Shown here piece by piece: positions 7,227 to 14,018 of a DNA stretch of 14,018 bases. The DNA is from CALLVY01 sp937899855 (GTDB lineage: Bacteria > Bacteroidota > Bacteroidia > Chitinophagales > Saprospiraceae). The stretch covers positions 1 to 14,018 of the forward strand of contig JBCBQC010000131.1 of the NCBI GenBank assembly GCA_039820405.1. Direction: 5' to 3'. Below the pieces are notes generated by a model. The model was not told the origin of the DNA, did no database searches, and worked only from the letters and a program-made list of their open reading frames with translations. How positions within the stretch are numbered: position 1 is the first letter of the stretch; every line of letters starts with the position of its first letter. The position numbers were made by a program, and so were the translations under genes.

Positions 7227-8612
7227 ATGTCCGATTCCTTGCTCGCTGCCTTGCGCGATCTTTTGGGCCCCAAACGCGTCCTGACGGGGGAAGCCCTGCG
7301 GGAGCGTTACGTCCACATCTGGCGGATGACGGAAGGCCTCCGCGCCCAAGCCCTGGTCTTGCCCCAAAACACCCAGGAAGTCGCCGCCATCGTCCGGCTC
7401 TGCCACCAGCGGGGGCAGTCGATCGCCATCCACGGGGGGCTGACCAATCTGGTGGGCAGTACCGACACCCGGCCAGAACAAATCGTACTGTCAACCGAGC
7501 GGCTCAATCGGATCGAGGAGGTAGACGAGCAAAGCCGCAGCATTACCGTACAGAGTGGGGTCATCCTGTCCGAAGTACAGGCCGCAGCGCGGGAACGCGA
7601 ACTGTTGTTTCCCCTCAATTTTGGCGCAAAGGGCTCCGCCCGGATCGGTGGCATCCTATCGACCAACGCCGGTGGACTCCGCGTTTTTCGCTTCGGCATG
7701 ACCCGCCAATTGGTGCTGGGCCTCGAAGCGGTGCTGCCCGACGGTACGATCGTCAATTCGCTAAAAAAAATCATCAAAGACAACTCCGGTTACGACCTCA
7801 AGCAACTGTTTATCGGTTCCGAAGGCACCCTGGGAATCATCACCCGGGCGGTGCTCAAACTCGTCGAAATGCCCCGGAGCCGCAACAGCGCCTTTATCGG
7901 CATGCAGGACTACCAACAGGTGACCGGCCTGCTCAAATTCCTGGACCGTAACCTGGCGGGAACCCTGAGTGCCTACGAGCTGATCTGGCCCACCACCTAC
8001 CGCGCCATGACCAGTCCACCCGCCATTCCCAAACCGCCCTTGCCCTACGACTACGCCTACTACGTCCTCGTCGAAAGCCTGGGCAGCCACCCCGAAGCCG
8101 ATCGCGACCGCTTGTTGGAGCTCCTCCTCGAAGCCCAGGAGCGCGGACTGCTGGCGGAAGCCGTTCCCGCCCTCTCCGAAGCGGATTTGGATTGGTTTTG
8201 GCGTATCCGCGAAGATGTACGGGTGGTGGCCGACCGCAGTCCCTACGACCAGCATTTCGACGTCAGCCTGCCCATTAGCGACATCGGGGCCTACGTCGCC
8301 CAGCGCCGGCCCGAGCTGGCCCGGTTGGAGGGGGTAGAGGGCGTCTATGCCTTTGGCCACGTGGCGGATGGCAATGTCCACTTTATCATCGGCAAGACGC
8401 GAGCCGACGATGGCCTACGACTCCGGATCAACGAGTTGGTCTACGCCCCACTCCGCGAGCTGGGGGGCTCCGTATCGGCCGAGCACGGGATCGGCACCCA
8501 CAAAAAAGCCTACCTCCACCTCTCACGTAGCCCCGCAGAAATCGCCTTGATGCGTCTGCTCAAAAACAGCCTCGATCCCCGGGGCATCCTCAACCCCGGA
8601 CTGATTCTGTAG
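7227..8612 (+). CDS. FAD-binding oxidoreductase, GlcD / D-2-hydroxyglutarate dehydrogenase / D-lactate dehydrogenase type
   Basis: 461 residues, the usual length for the FAD-binding-4 plus FAD-oxidase-C family. The FAD domain (about 38-215) shows IAIHGGLTNLVG (67-77 region), GGILSTNAGG (141-150) and SGYDLKQLFIGSEGTLGIIT (187-206). The C-terminal domain has the metal/substrate motif GHVADGNVHF (H378, H385), SAEHGIG (E419, H420) and the closing LDPRGILNPG. Such enzymes oxidise D-2-hydroxy acids (glycolate, D-lactate, D-2-hydroxyglutarate), giving the 2-oxo acid and passing electrons to a carrier; the exact substrate is uncertain. No signal peptide. It stands alone, divergent from the left block. 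No terminator hairpin is seen after it, so reading-through into the BlaI operator region is possible. Confidence 0.9.
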   Translation: MSDSLLAALRDLLGPKRVLTGEALRERYVHIWRMTEGLRAQALVLPQNTQEVAAIVRLCHQRGQSIAIHGGLTNLVGSTDTRPEQIVLSTERLNRIEEVDEQSRSITVQSGVILSEVQAAARERELLFPLNFGAKGSARIGGILSTNAGGLRVFRFGMTRQLVLGLEAVLPDGTIVNSLKKIIKDNSGYDLKQLFIGSEGTLGIITRAVLKLVEMPRSRNSAFIGMQDYQQVTGLLKFLDRNLAGTLSAYELIWPTTYRAMTSPPAIPKPPLPYDYAYYVLVESLGSHPEADRDRLLELLLEAQERGLLAEAVPALSEADLDWFWRIREDVRVVADRSPYDQHFDVSLPISDIGAYVAQRRPELARLEGVEGVYAFGHVADGNVHFIIGKTRADDGLRLRINELVYAPLRELGGSVSAEHGIGTHKKAYLHLSRSPAEIALMRLLKNSLDPRGILNPGLIL

Positions 8613-8628
8613 GGCGAAAAGGTAGTTA

Positions 8629-8684
8629 AACTAGATTTTTAGGAGTAAAACTATAAAAATAGTTGTCAAACTAAATTTATAGTT
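8629..8684. promoter_or_regulatory. Three phased BlaI-type operator sites
   Basis: Three 16-bp inverted repeats of form AACTA-N6-TAGTT start at 8629, 8649 and 8669, exactly 20 bp apart. Site 1 (8629-8644) is AACTA-GATTTT-TAGGA, with an imperfect right half. Site 2 (8649-8664) is AACTATAAAAATAGTT, a perfect palindrome with 6-bp arms. Site 3 (8669-8684) is AACTAAATTTATAGTT, with perfect 5-bp arms. BlaI/MecI repressors bind dyads of this kind as dimers. The 20-bp phase, about two helical turns, places three dimers on one face of the DNA. An extra off-phase half site, TAGTT, lies at 8623-8627. Site 2 touches the TTG box and site 3 fills the promoter spacer. Confidence 0.8.
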
Positions 8685-8693
8685 GTATGTTTG
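8663..8693 (+). promoter_or_regulatory. Promoter of the blaI-M56 operon
   Basis: TTG (8663-8665), a 20-bp spacer, then TATGTTTG (8686-8693), a full match to the Bacteroidota sigma-ABfr -7 box TAnnTTTG. Transcription should start near 8700, giving a leader of about 20 nt to the ATG at 8723. The ATG at 8687 lies inside the -7 box and so cannot be the start of the repressor gene. Repressor bound at sites 2 and 3 would block the polymerase directly, giving autoregulation. Confidence 0.75.
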
Positions 8694-8722
8694 GTGCATC
8701 ATCAACCTACCGCTGTCCCACC

Positions 8723-9085
8723 ATGCAAAAACTGACCACCAAGGAAGAACAAATCATGCAGGTCATCTGGAAGTTGGAACGGGCCTTTGTCAAGGAGGTC
8801 GTCGCCGAACTTCCCGATCCCAAGCCCCACTACAATACGGTATCGACCGTGATCCGAATCTTGGAGGAGAAGGGCTTTGTGGCCCACCGGAGCTTTGGCA
8901 ATTCCCACCAGTACTATCCCCTCATCGCTCGGGGCGATTACCGCAAGAGCGCCGTTGGGGAAATTCTCGAAAACTACTTTGAGAATTCCTACCTCAAGAT
9001 GGTGACCTACTTTGCCCAGGAAGAAAAGCTGAGCGAAGGCGACCTCAACGATATTCTCGACCTCATCAAAAAGAAAAAGTCATGA
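8723..9085 (+). CDS. BlaI/MecI/CopY-family transcriptional repressor
   Basis: 120 residues, the usual length of the family. The N-terminal winged helix (about 1-70) has LTTKEEQIMQVIWKLERAFV and KPHYNTVSTVIRILEEKGFV (35-53), where the recognition helix YNTVSTVIRIL is the family signature; HRSFGNSHQYYPL forms the wing. The C-terminal helices (72-116) are the dimerisation domain, ending in a lysine-rich tail. The start at 8723 is chosen because the earlier in-frame ATG (8687) is within the promoter. The protein should bind the sites at 8629-8684 and repress its own operon. Its stop overlaps the M56 gene start (ATGA, 9082-9085), the standard arrangement of repressor and its inactivating protease. 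Symbol withheld because it is not tied to a beta-lactamase. Confidence 0.92.
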   Translation: MQKLTTKEEQIMQVIWKLERAFVKEVVAELPDPKPHYNTVSTVIRILEEKGFVAHRSFGNSHQYYPLIARGDYRKSAVGEILENYFENSYLKMVTYFAQEEKLSEGDLNDILDLIKKKKS

Positions 9086-11991
9086 TGGATTACCTCTTGC
9101 ACGTATCGATTTTGGTGGGGGGCGCCTACCTGTTTTACCGCCTATTTTTGGAAAAAGAGACCTACTTCCAGCTCAATCGCTGGATACTGCTGGGCGGTAT
9201 GGTGCTGATTTTTGCCCTGCCGCTGTGGGAAATTCCGGCCGAGTGGTCGCTGCGCCCGCACTGGGAACGTCGGATGGATCGGTCGACGGCTTTGTCCCGC
9301 ATCTCGTCGCCGGAGTCACTGGCGGACGGATCGGCCCGGTTGGGGGAGGGCTTGGGAAAAAAGCCCCTCAGTTCTCCGGTGGAGTTGTCGAATACCCATT
9401 CCAAAGCGGAAACCACCTTGATACCGACCGCCGGCGATAACCCCTCGTCCAGCCTCCCGGAGTCCGGAGCGCTCCGCCAATTGGACCACCCCGCCAGCCC
9501 GACCCCCGGGACAGCCGCGTCCGCACCCGCCGGGGTCTGGAGCCGCCTGAGGAGCTACCTGCCCTACGTCTACCTGCTTGGCCTCGCCATCTTCGGCCTC
9601 AACTTTCTGATCCAATTACTGGCCCTCCTGTTTCGTTTTTACCGCCAACCCGCTCGAAAAAAAGGGGACCTGCTCATCGTCGAAACCCACAAGGACAGCG
9701 CGCCCTACTCCTTTTGGAACCGCGTGTTTATCAATCCCCACAAGTACGACGAGCCCACCCTCCGCCAAATCATCCAACACGAGAGCATCCACATCCGCGA
9801 AAAGCACAGCCTCGATATTTTGCTCGCCGAACTGCTGACCCTACTGCTGTGGTTCAATCCCTTTGCCTGGCTCTACCGCCGAGCCGTGGAAAACAACCTG
9901 GAATTTCTGACCGACCAAAAGATGCTCCGCCGCGGCAACGATCCGCAGACCTACCAGATGAGCTTGCTCCGAGTCGCCGTCCCCGAACTTTCCCTTTCCC
10001 TCACCAACAACTACAACCAATCCTTTTTGAAAAAGCGCATCCTCATGATGAATACCCGCCAATCTTCCCTTCGCTCCGCCTGGAAATACCTCTGCATCCT
10101 ACCCGTACTGGGCCTCTCCGTGATGAGCCTCAACGCCGTCAAATATTCCCAACTGCGGCTCTCCCAATTTGCTATCGACCTTGATCAACCGCGCGACACC
10201 CAGGAACCCCAGCTCCTGGATGCCGATACGGTAAACCTAACGGTGGCCAGCCCCGAAGCCGACCACGGGAGGACCAGAGCACTGGGGGATACCGCTAGCG
10301 AAGCGACCAGCTACGAATTCCGCTACGATTATCCCACACCCCCGCTGGACGTGACGGGCAAATGGGCGGCTACTCTCCAAGCGACCGAACTGTGTTTCCA
10401 ATTCGTCAATGACCTCAACGAGCGGGGCTACCGTTGGAACCGCCACGATTGCTACGCTCGCGATCGCTTTGGGGTACTGCCCCAGGGGCAGGAGGGGACC
10501 TTTGAGCTGAGGGGAGAGGCGGGAACGATCGAATTCCGGGGGAAATTCACGGGGCCGGAGGGCATCGGCCACTACACCTTTCGCCAGAGTGAAGACTTTT
10601 TACGGGCCATGGCGGCCCGGGGCTACACCGAGCTCAAAGAGGACCTGCTTTTTCACATGGTCCTGGCGGATATTGGAACGGACTATTTGGCGGGTGTAGA
10701 ACGTCTGGGCTACTCGGTCGATGACCAAATGCTGGAATCCTTGGCTTACATCGGCATCAAGTTGGACTACCTCCAGACTATGAAGCAAAAACTGGAAGGC
10801 TTGGGCTACCGCGATATTTCCCTCGACCGCCTCATCGAGTTCAATATCCACGAGATCGATATGGCCTACGTGGCGGAATTGCGTCAACTGGGATTTGACA
10901 AACTCAGCCTGTCCAACATCGTTGAGGCCAACATCCACGACCTGAGCCTCGAGTACATGAACGAGTTAAAGACCGTGGGCCTGGATGAGCTGCCCTTTGA
11001 CGAATTATTGGCTTTTGCTATCCACGAGGTCAAACCCGAAGACGTCCAGCGGCTCCGGCAAATGGGCTTCCGCGATCTGACCCACGAGGAAATCCTCCAG
11101 GCCAGCATTCACGAGGTCACCCCGGCGTATTTTGAATCCCTCCAAGCGGAGGGACTCGACAATCTGGAATTCCAGGACCTCATCGCCTTTGCCATCCACG
11201 ACATCGACCCCACCCAAATTCGCGAACTGCGCGGTTTGGGCTTTCGCGACCTGAGCAAGGAAGAAATCCTGGAGGCGGGCATCCACGACGTCGACGCGAG
11301 CTACTTTAAAGAACTCCAGACTGTGGGCCTAAAGGACTTATCGATCCAGGACATCACCGAATTCGCCATCCACGACATCCGCCCCCAGCAAATTGTGGCC
11401 ATCCGCGACATGGGTTTTTCCGATCTGAGCAAAGAGGAAATCCTTGCGGCGGGGATTCATGACGTCAGCCCCCGCTATATCCAACAAGTGCGGCAAATGG
11501 GCTTTACCGATCTCAGCCTGGAGGAGGTCGTCGAGTTTGCGATCCACGATGTGGCGCCCCAGCTGCTGGTGGACCTGCGGGAGATGGGTTTTGAAAACCT
11601 GAGCCGGGAGCAGCTGCTGCAGGCTGCCATCCACGATGTCAACCCGCGTTTTCTCCGCGAACTCCAAGCCCAGGGCTTGACCGACATTTCCTTTAGCGAA
11701 GCCGTCGAATTCTCTATCCACGACATTGACCCCACCCAAATTCGCGAACTGCGGGATCTTGGCTACCAGCTCGACAAGCAACAGATCCTCGCGGCGGGCA
11801 TTCACGGGGTCAGCGCCCGGGGGATCCGCGAGCTGCGGGAACTGGGCTATGCCGACATTCCAATCGATCTGGCCATCGAACTGCAAATCCACGGAGTAGA
11901 CGCCGCCCACATCCGCCAGCAACGCAACCGGGGCAAGCAAGGCCTAAGCCTACGGGAGCACCTCTCGCTAAAGATCATGGGCAACGATTAA
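9082..11991 (+). CDS. M56 (BlaR1-type) membrane metallopeptidase with C-terminal 29-residue repeat domain
   Basis: 969 residues, far longer than BlaR1 (about 600). Helices are seen at about 4-20, 33-50, 160-185 and 333-352, the four-helix BlaR1 layout, which places both ends outside. A Ser/Pro-rich outside loop (about 55-155) joins helices 2 and 3. The cytoplasmic part holds the zinc site HESIH (233-237), followed by WFNPFAWLYRRAVENNLEFLTD, where E274 is the likely third ligand, and FLKKRILMM, common in Bacteroidota M56 proteins. After helix 4 come a linker, a small beta-rich domain (about 424-500, GTFELRGEAGTIEFRGKFTG) and helical repeats to the C-terminus (503-969). No penicillin-binding SxxK/SxN/KTG set is seen, so beta-lactam sensing is unlikely. 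I infer that the repeats sense a ligand or protein and trigger cleavage of the BlaI-type repressor. Start is 9082 or the adjacent ATG at 9085. Confidence 0.93.
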   Translation: MMDYLLHVSILVGGAYLFYRLFLEKETYFQLNRWILLGGMVLIFALPLWEIPAEWSLRPHWERRMDRSTALSRISSPESLADGSARLGEGLGKKPLSSPVELSNTHSKAETTLIPTAGDNPSSSLPESGALRQLDHPASPTPGTAASAPAGVWSRLRSYLPYVYLLGLAIFGLNFLIQLLALLFRFYRQPARKKGDLLIVETHKDSAPYSFWNRVFINPHKYDEPTLRQIIQHESIHIREKHSLDILLAELLTLLLWFNPFAWLYRRAVENNLEFLTDQKMLRRGNDPQTYQMSLLRVAVPELSLSLTNNYNQSFLKKRILMMNTRQSSLRSAWKYLCILPVLGLSVMSLNAVKYSQLRLSQFAIDLDQPRDTQEPQLLDADTVNLTVASPEADHGRTRALGDTASEATSYEFRYDYPTPPLDVTGKWAATLQATELCFQFVNDLNERGYRWNRHDCYARDRFGVLPQGQEGTFELRGEAGTIEFRGKFTGPEGIGHYTFRQSEDFLRAMAARGYTELKEDLLFHMVLADIGTDYLAGVERLGYSVDDQMLESLAYIGIKLDYLQTMKQKLEGLGYRDISLDRLIEFNIHEIDMAYVAELRQLGFDKLSLSNIVEANIHDLSLEYMNELKTVGLDELPFDELLAFAIHEVKPEDVQRLRQMGFRDLTHEEILQASIHEVTPAYFESLQAEGLDNLEFQDLIAFAIHDIDPTQIRELRGLGFRDLSKEEILEAGIHDVDASYFKELQTVGLKDLSIQDITEFAIHDIRPQQIVAIRDMGFSDLSKEEILAAGIHDVSPRYIQQVRQMGFTDLSLEEVVEFAIHDVAPQLLVDLREMGFENLSREQLLQAAIHDVNPRFLRELQAQGLTDISFSEAVEFSIHDIDPTQIRELRDLGYQLDKQQILAAGIHGVSARGIRELRELGYADIPIDLAIELQIHGVDAAHIRQQRNRGKQGLSLREHLSLKIMGND
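10588..11988 (+). repeat. About sixteen 29-residue helical repeats, alternating in two types
   Basis: Units begin at residues 503, 532, 560, 593, 622, 651, 680, 709, 738, 767, 796, 825, 854, 883, 911 and 940. Most are exactly 29 residues (87 bp); the third has 33, the second and fourteenth 28, and the last ends the protein. Each unit reads as helix (P-x-Y/Q-I-x-E-L-R), turn (x-x-G-F/L/Y-x-D-L-S), helix (x-E-E-I-L), then I-H-D-V/I. From about residue 622 the units alternate: one type has ELQ-x2-GL and ends E-F-A-I-H-D-I; the other has ELR-x-MGF, SKEEIL and ends A-A-G-I-H-D-V. The true period is thus 58 residues. This would form an alpha solenoid outside the cell. Similar GVTPEYI/LGY repeats occur, as I recall, in other M56 proteins. 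Confidence 0.88.
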
Positions 11992-12042
11992 ACGGGCCCC
12001 ATCCGGCTCAAAAGTTTCGTAAGAAGGCTGACCATTGCCTCC

Positions 12043-12071
12043 GGCCCCGAACTTGTTTCGGGGCCTTTTTT
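12043..12071 (+). terminator. Intrinsic terminator after the M56 gene
   Basis: GGCCCCGA (12043-12050), 7-nt loop ACTTGTT, TCGGGGCC (12058-12065), then six T (12066-12071). A perfect 8-bp GC-rich stem with a T run, about 50 bp after the M56 stop, so it should separate this operon from the dehydrogenase gene. Confidence 0.9.
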
Positions 12072-12110
12072 ATGCCTATCTTGTGGCCATTGTACCAAAG
12101 CTTACCCCTC

Positions 12111-13562
12111 ATGCAATTGCAAGACTCCCAACTTTTTCGCCAGCAAGCCTACATCAACGGGCAATGGACTGCCGGTCGGCAGGCCCCAAAGTTTACCGTA
12201 TACAACCCCTACGACCAAAGCCCCCTAGCGGAGTTGCCCGACCTGGGTACTGAAGACACTCGGGCGGCGATCGAGGCGGCAGCCGAAGCCCTACCGCGGT
12301 GGCGTTCCAAATCGGCAGCGGGCCGGGCCAAACTGCTCAAAAAATGGTTCCAGTTGATTCACCGCCACGTCGACGATTTGGCCCTGCTGCTCACCACCGA
12401 ACAGGGAAAGCCCTTGCTGGAGGCCCGGGGTGAGGTCTTGTACGGGGCCTCCTTCGTGGAATGGTTTGCCGAAGAGGCCCGGCGCGCCTACGGCGACGTT
12501 ATCCCCGGACCCGGCCGGGGCCTCCGCATTCTGACCCTCAAACAGCCGATCGGCGTGGTGGGGGCCATTACGCCTTGGAATTTCCCCAATGCGATGATTA
12601 CGCGCAAAATCGCTCCGGCCCTGGCGGCGGGCTGTACGGTGGTCGTCAAACCCGCCGAGGCCACTCCACTTTCCGCCCTGGCCCTGGCCGAACTGGCCGA
12701 GCGGGCTGGTTTTCCGCCGGGAGTCATCAATATCCTCACCAGCAATCAACCGGCGGCAGTGGGGGCGGAGCTGTGCCGTCATCCCCTCGTCCGCAAGCTG
12801 TCTTTTACGGGCTCTACGCGGGTGGGTAAAATCCTCATGCGGCAGTGTGCCGACACGGTCAAGAAACTCTCCCTGGAATTGGGAGGCAATGCCCCCTTTA
12901 TCGTATTTGACGATGCCGATTTGGAGGCGGCCGTTGCGGGCGCCATTCAGTCCAAGTATCGCAATGCCGGGCAGACCTGTATTTGCGTCAACCGCATCTA
13001 CGTCCAAAATGGGATTTACGAGCGTTTTGTCGAAGCATTTCAGATGGCCGTTCGCCAATTGGAGATGGGCAATGGCCTCGACGAAGACGTCGTCATTGGC
13101 CCCCTGATCAATCGGGCGGCGGTCGATAAGGTGGACCGTTTGGTGAGGGATGCGGTGGAGCGGGGTGCCGAGGTCGTGCTTGGGGGAGAGGTGGCGACGG
13201 GTAATTTTTATCCACCGACGGTCCTGCTGGAGGCCCGGCCCGATATGGCGCTACACCGGGAGGAAATTTTTGGACCGGTGGCGGCGGTGTATCGTTTTGA
13301 GACGGAGGCGGAGGTGCTGGAGCTGGCCAATGCGACCGATTACGGGCTGGCTTGTTATTTCTACGGGCGGGATTACGCGCGGATTTGGCGGGTGGCGGAG
13401 GCCTTGGAGTACGGTATGGTCGGCATCAATACGACGCAGATTTCAACTGCCGTAGCGCCTTTTGGTGGCGTGAAGGAAAGCGGGATTGGTCGGGAGGGGT
13501 CCAAATATGGCTTGGAAGAGTTTATGGAGATCAAATATATGTGCCTGGGTGGGGTGCGCTAG
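12111..13562 (+). CDS. gabD: NAD(P)-dependent succinate-semialdehyde dehydrogenase (GabD type)
   Basis: 483 residues from the ATG at 12111, almost the length of E. coli GabD. An earlier in-frame ATG (12072) directly abuts the terminator T run and adds 13 residues that look unlike the family. The aldehyde dehydrogenase hallmarks are complete: PWNFP (155-159, oxyanion N157), VVKPAEATP with K180, cofactor loop FTGSTRVG (232-239), LELGGNAPF with general base E256, and NAGQTCICVNR with catalytic C290. The C-x-C pattern and N-R-I-Y-V-Q after it are typical of GabD, where a second cysteine can form a redox disulfide. It would oxidise succinate semialdehyde to succinate in the cytoplasm; related aldehydes are possible. 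No gabT is nearby. A weak promoter (TTG at 12053, TATCTTGT at 12077, 21-bp spacing) would overlap the terminator. Its 3' end overlaps the convergent gene. Confidence 0.88.
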   Translation: MQLQDSQLFRQQAYINGQWTAGRQAPKFTVYNPYDQSPLAELPDLGTEDTRAAIEAAAEALPRWRSKSAAGRAKLLKKWFQLIHRHVDDLALLLTTEQGKPLLEARGEVLYGASFVEWFAEEARRAYGDVIPGPGRGLRILTLKQPIGVVGAITPWNFPNAMITRKIAPALAAGCTVVVKPAEATPLSALALAELAERAGFPPGVINILTSNQPAAVGAELCRHPLVRKLSFTGSTRVGKILMRQCADTVKKLSLELGGNAPFIVFDDADLEAAVAGAIQSKYRNAGQTCICVNRIYVQNGIYERFVEAFQMAVRQLEMGNGLDEDVVIGPLINRAAVDKVDRLVRDAVERGAEVVLGGEVATGNFYPPTVLLEARPDMALHREEIFGPVAAVYRFETEAEVLELANATDYGLACYFYGRDYARIWRVAEALEYGMVGINTTQISTAVAPFGGVKESGIGREGSKYGLEEFMEIKYMCLGGVR

Positions 13563-13914
13563 GCAGGCCCATGACCTCGCGGTAAGTGAGGCGCAGGTAG
13601 AAGGCAACCATGAGGGCTGCTCCGAAACGCGAGAGCAGCAAGATGAATTCCGAGTCCCGAAATTCGGGGAGGTTGAGTAAAACACCGACGCCCCCCAGCG
13701 TAAAGATGGCAACGATCAAAAATTGACTGCGACGGAAATCGGCGTAAACCAGGCCCCAAAAGGCCGCGCTCAGGATTTGCCAGAGGCCCAAAAAGAGGAG
13801 GCAGAGCAACACGCCGGTGCTGATGGCCAGGTGCCCACTCAACATCAGGAACGCAAAAGCGAGCATACCGAGAATTTGGATGCCCAGATCGAATTTGGAT
13901 AGTCTGCTTTTCAT
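13531..13914 (-). CDS. Unknown four-helix membrane protein, 127 residues
   Basis: Four hydrophobic segments at about residues 9-29, 31-56, 62-82 and 88-108, joined by short loops with charged residues (YADFRRSQ, LPEFRDSE), give a small integral membrane protein. A positive N-terminus (MKSRLSK) suggests it starts inside. No family is recognised. The ATG at 13914 is the only one available; the frame stays open upstream to the window edge without another ATG, so a longer protein cannot be excluded, but the upstream residues look non-coding. The last 32 bp overlap, tail to tail, the end of the dehydrogenase gene, and there is no room for a terminator between them. Confidence 0.65.
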   Translation of the reverse strand: MKSRLSKFDLGIQILGMLAFAFLMLSGHLAISTGVLLCLLFLGLWQILSAAFWGLVYADFRRSQFLIVAIFTLGGVGVLLNLPEFRDSEFILLLSRFGAALMVAFYLRLTYREVMGLPSAPHPGTYI

Positions 13915-14018
13915 CTCAATGACCGTTTGGTGAAGAAGGATTAGGGTGTGTCTTACAACTATTTTTGCTCGTAGCTTCAGCAGATTTTGGTTCTGCTCGA
14001 CGCTCCTTTTTTCTGGCG
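13915..14018. other. Right-edge non-coding stretch, possible end of a mobile element
   Basis: No gene is seen that can be closed in the window. GGGTGTGTCTTACAAC (13944-13959) has the look of an insertion-sequence terminal inverted repeat of the GGGTGTGTC type, and the sequence to its right differs in texture from the neighbouring genes. The partner end would lie beyond 14018, so this cannot be confirmed here. The same stretch should hold the promoter of the membrane protein gene; no good TTG/TAnnTTTG pair was found. Confidence 0.2.

Noticed and set aside
8687..8722. ATG at 8687 as start of the repressor
   Set aside because: It lies inside the TATGTTTG promoter box, upstream of the expected transcript start, and the added residues are not part of the BlaI fold.
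11338..11940. A 200-codon minus-strand frame with a repeated pattern of its own
   Set aside because: It is the antisense mirror of the in-frame 87-bp repeats of the M56 gene; any repeat array with a multiple-of-three period gives such a shadow.
10588..11988. Regular repeats as a possible CRISPR array
   Set aside because: The period is 87 bp within one continuous coding frame, there are no unique spacers between identical repeats, and the units vary at many positions.
9082..11991. Annotation as a beta-lactam sensor BlaR1
   Set aside because: The membrane and protease parts match, but no penicillin-binding motifs are seen in the C-terminal part and no beta-lactamase lies nearby.
12072..12110. 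ATG at 12072 as start of gabD
   Set aside because: It abuts the terminator T run, and the 13 added residues do not look like the family's N-terminus; the ATG at 12111 gives the usual length.

Overview
The window looks like a GC-rich member of the Bacteroidota, possibly near Saprospiria/Lewinella; the exact taxon is an inference. Three things point there. The clearest promoter, at 8663-8693, fits the Bacteroidota pattern TTG-N20-TAnnTTTG. Ribosome binding sites are weak or absent. The gene repertoire is typical of the phylum: a BlaI/M56 pair, a DinB-like protein, and an aldolase-fold enzyme beside a sugar-lactone oxidase-type flavoprotein.

Left block (1-7105, all on the minus strand): seven genes lie head to tail and probably form one or two operons. 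In transcription order they are a DinB-like protein, a saccharopine-dehydrogenase-like/trans-acting enoyl reductase-type protein, two exported proteins of unknown function that overlap by 4 bp, a 253-bp gap with a possible internal promoter, a membrane-anchored unknown protein, an L-gulonolactone/D-arabinono-lactone oxidase-family flavoprotein, and a D-threonine aldolase/alanine racemase-fold PLP enzyme. The last gene runs off the left edge of the window. It starts at a GTG overlapping the oxidase stop codon.

Middle (7227-8612, plus strand): a GlcD/D-2-hydroxyglutarate dehydrogenase-type FAD oxidoreductase, divergent from the left block.

Regulatory module (8629-12071, plus strand): three 16-bp palindromic operator-like sites, spaced exactly 20 bp apart, sit over a near-perfect Bacteroidota promoter. 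They are followed by a BlaI-family repressor and, overlapping it by 4 bp, an M56 (BlaR1-type) membrane metallopeptidase. Where BlaR1 has a penicillin-binding sensor, this protein has about 470 residues of 29-residue helical repeats. In the central part the repeats alternate between two types, giving a 58-residue super-repeat. A strong terminator closes the unit. The likely logic is that the outside repeat domain senses something, the inner zinc protease is activated, BlaI is removed, and the promoter is derepressed. The signal is unknown. This is the most interesting part of the window.

Right end (12111-14018): a GabD-type succinate-semialdehyde dehydrogenase on the plus strand, overlapping at its 3' end with a convergent four-helix membrane protein gene. 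About 100 bp of sequence at the edge may be the end of a mobile element. No rRNA, tRNA or CRISPR array was seen.
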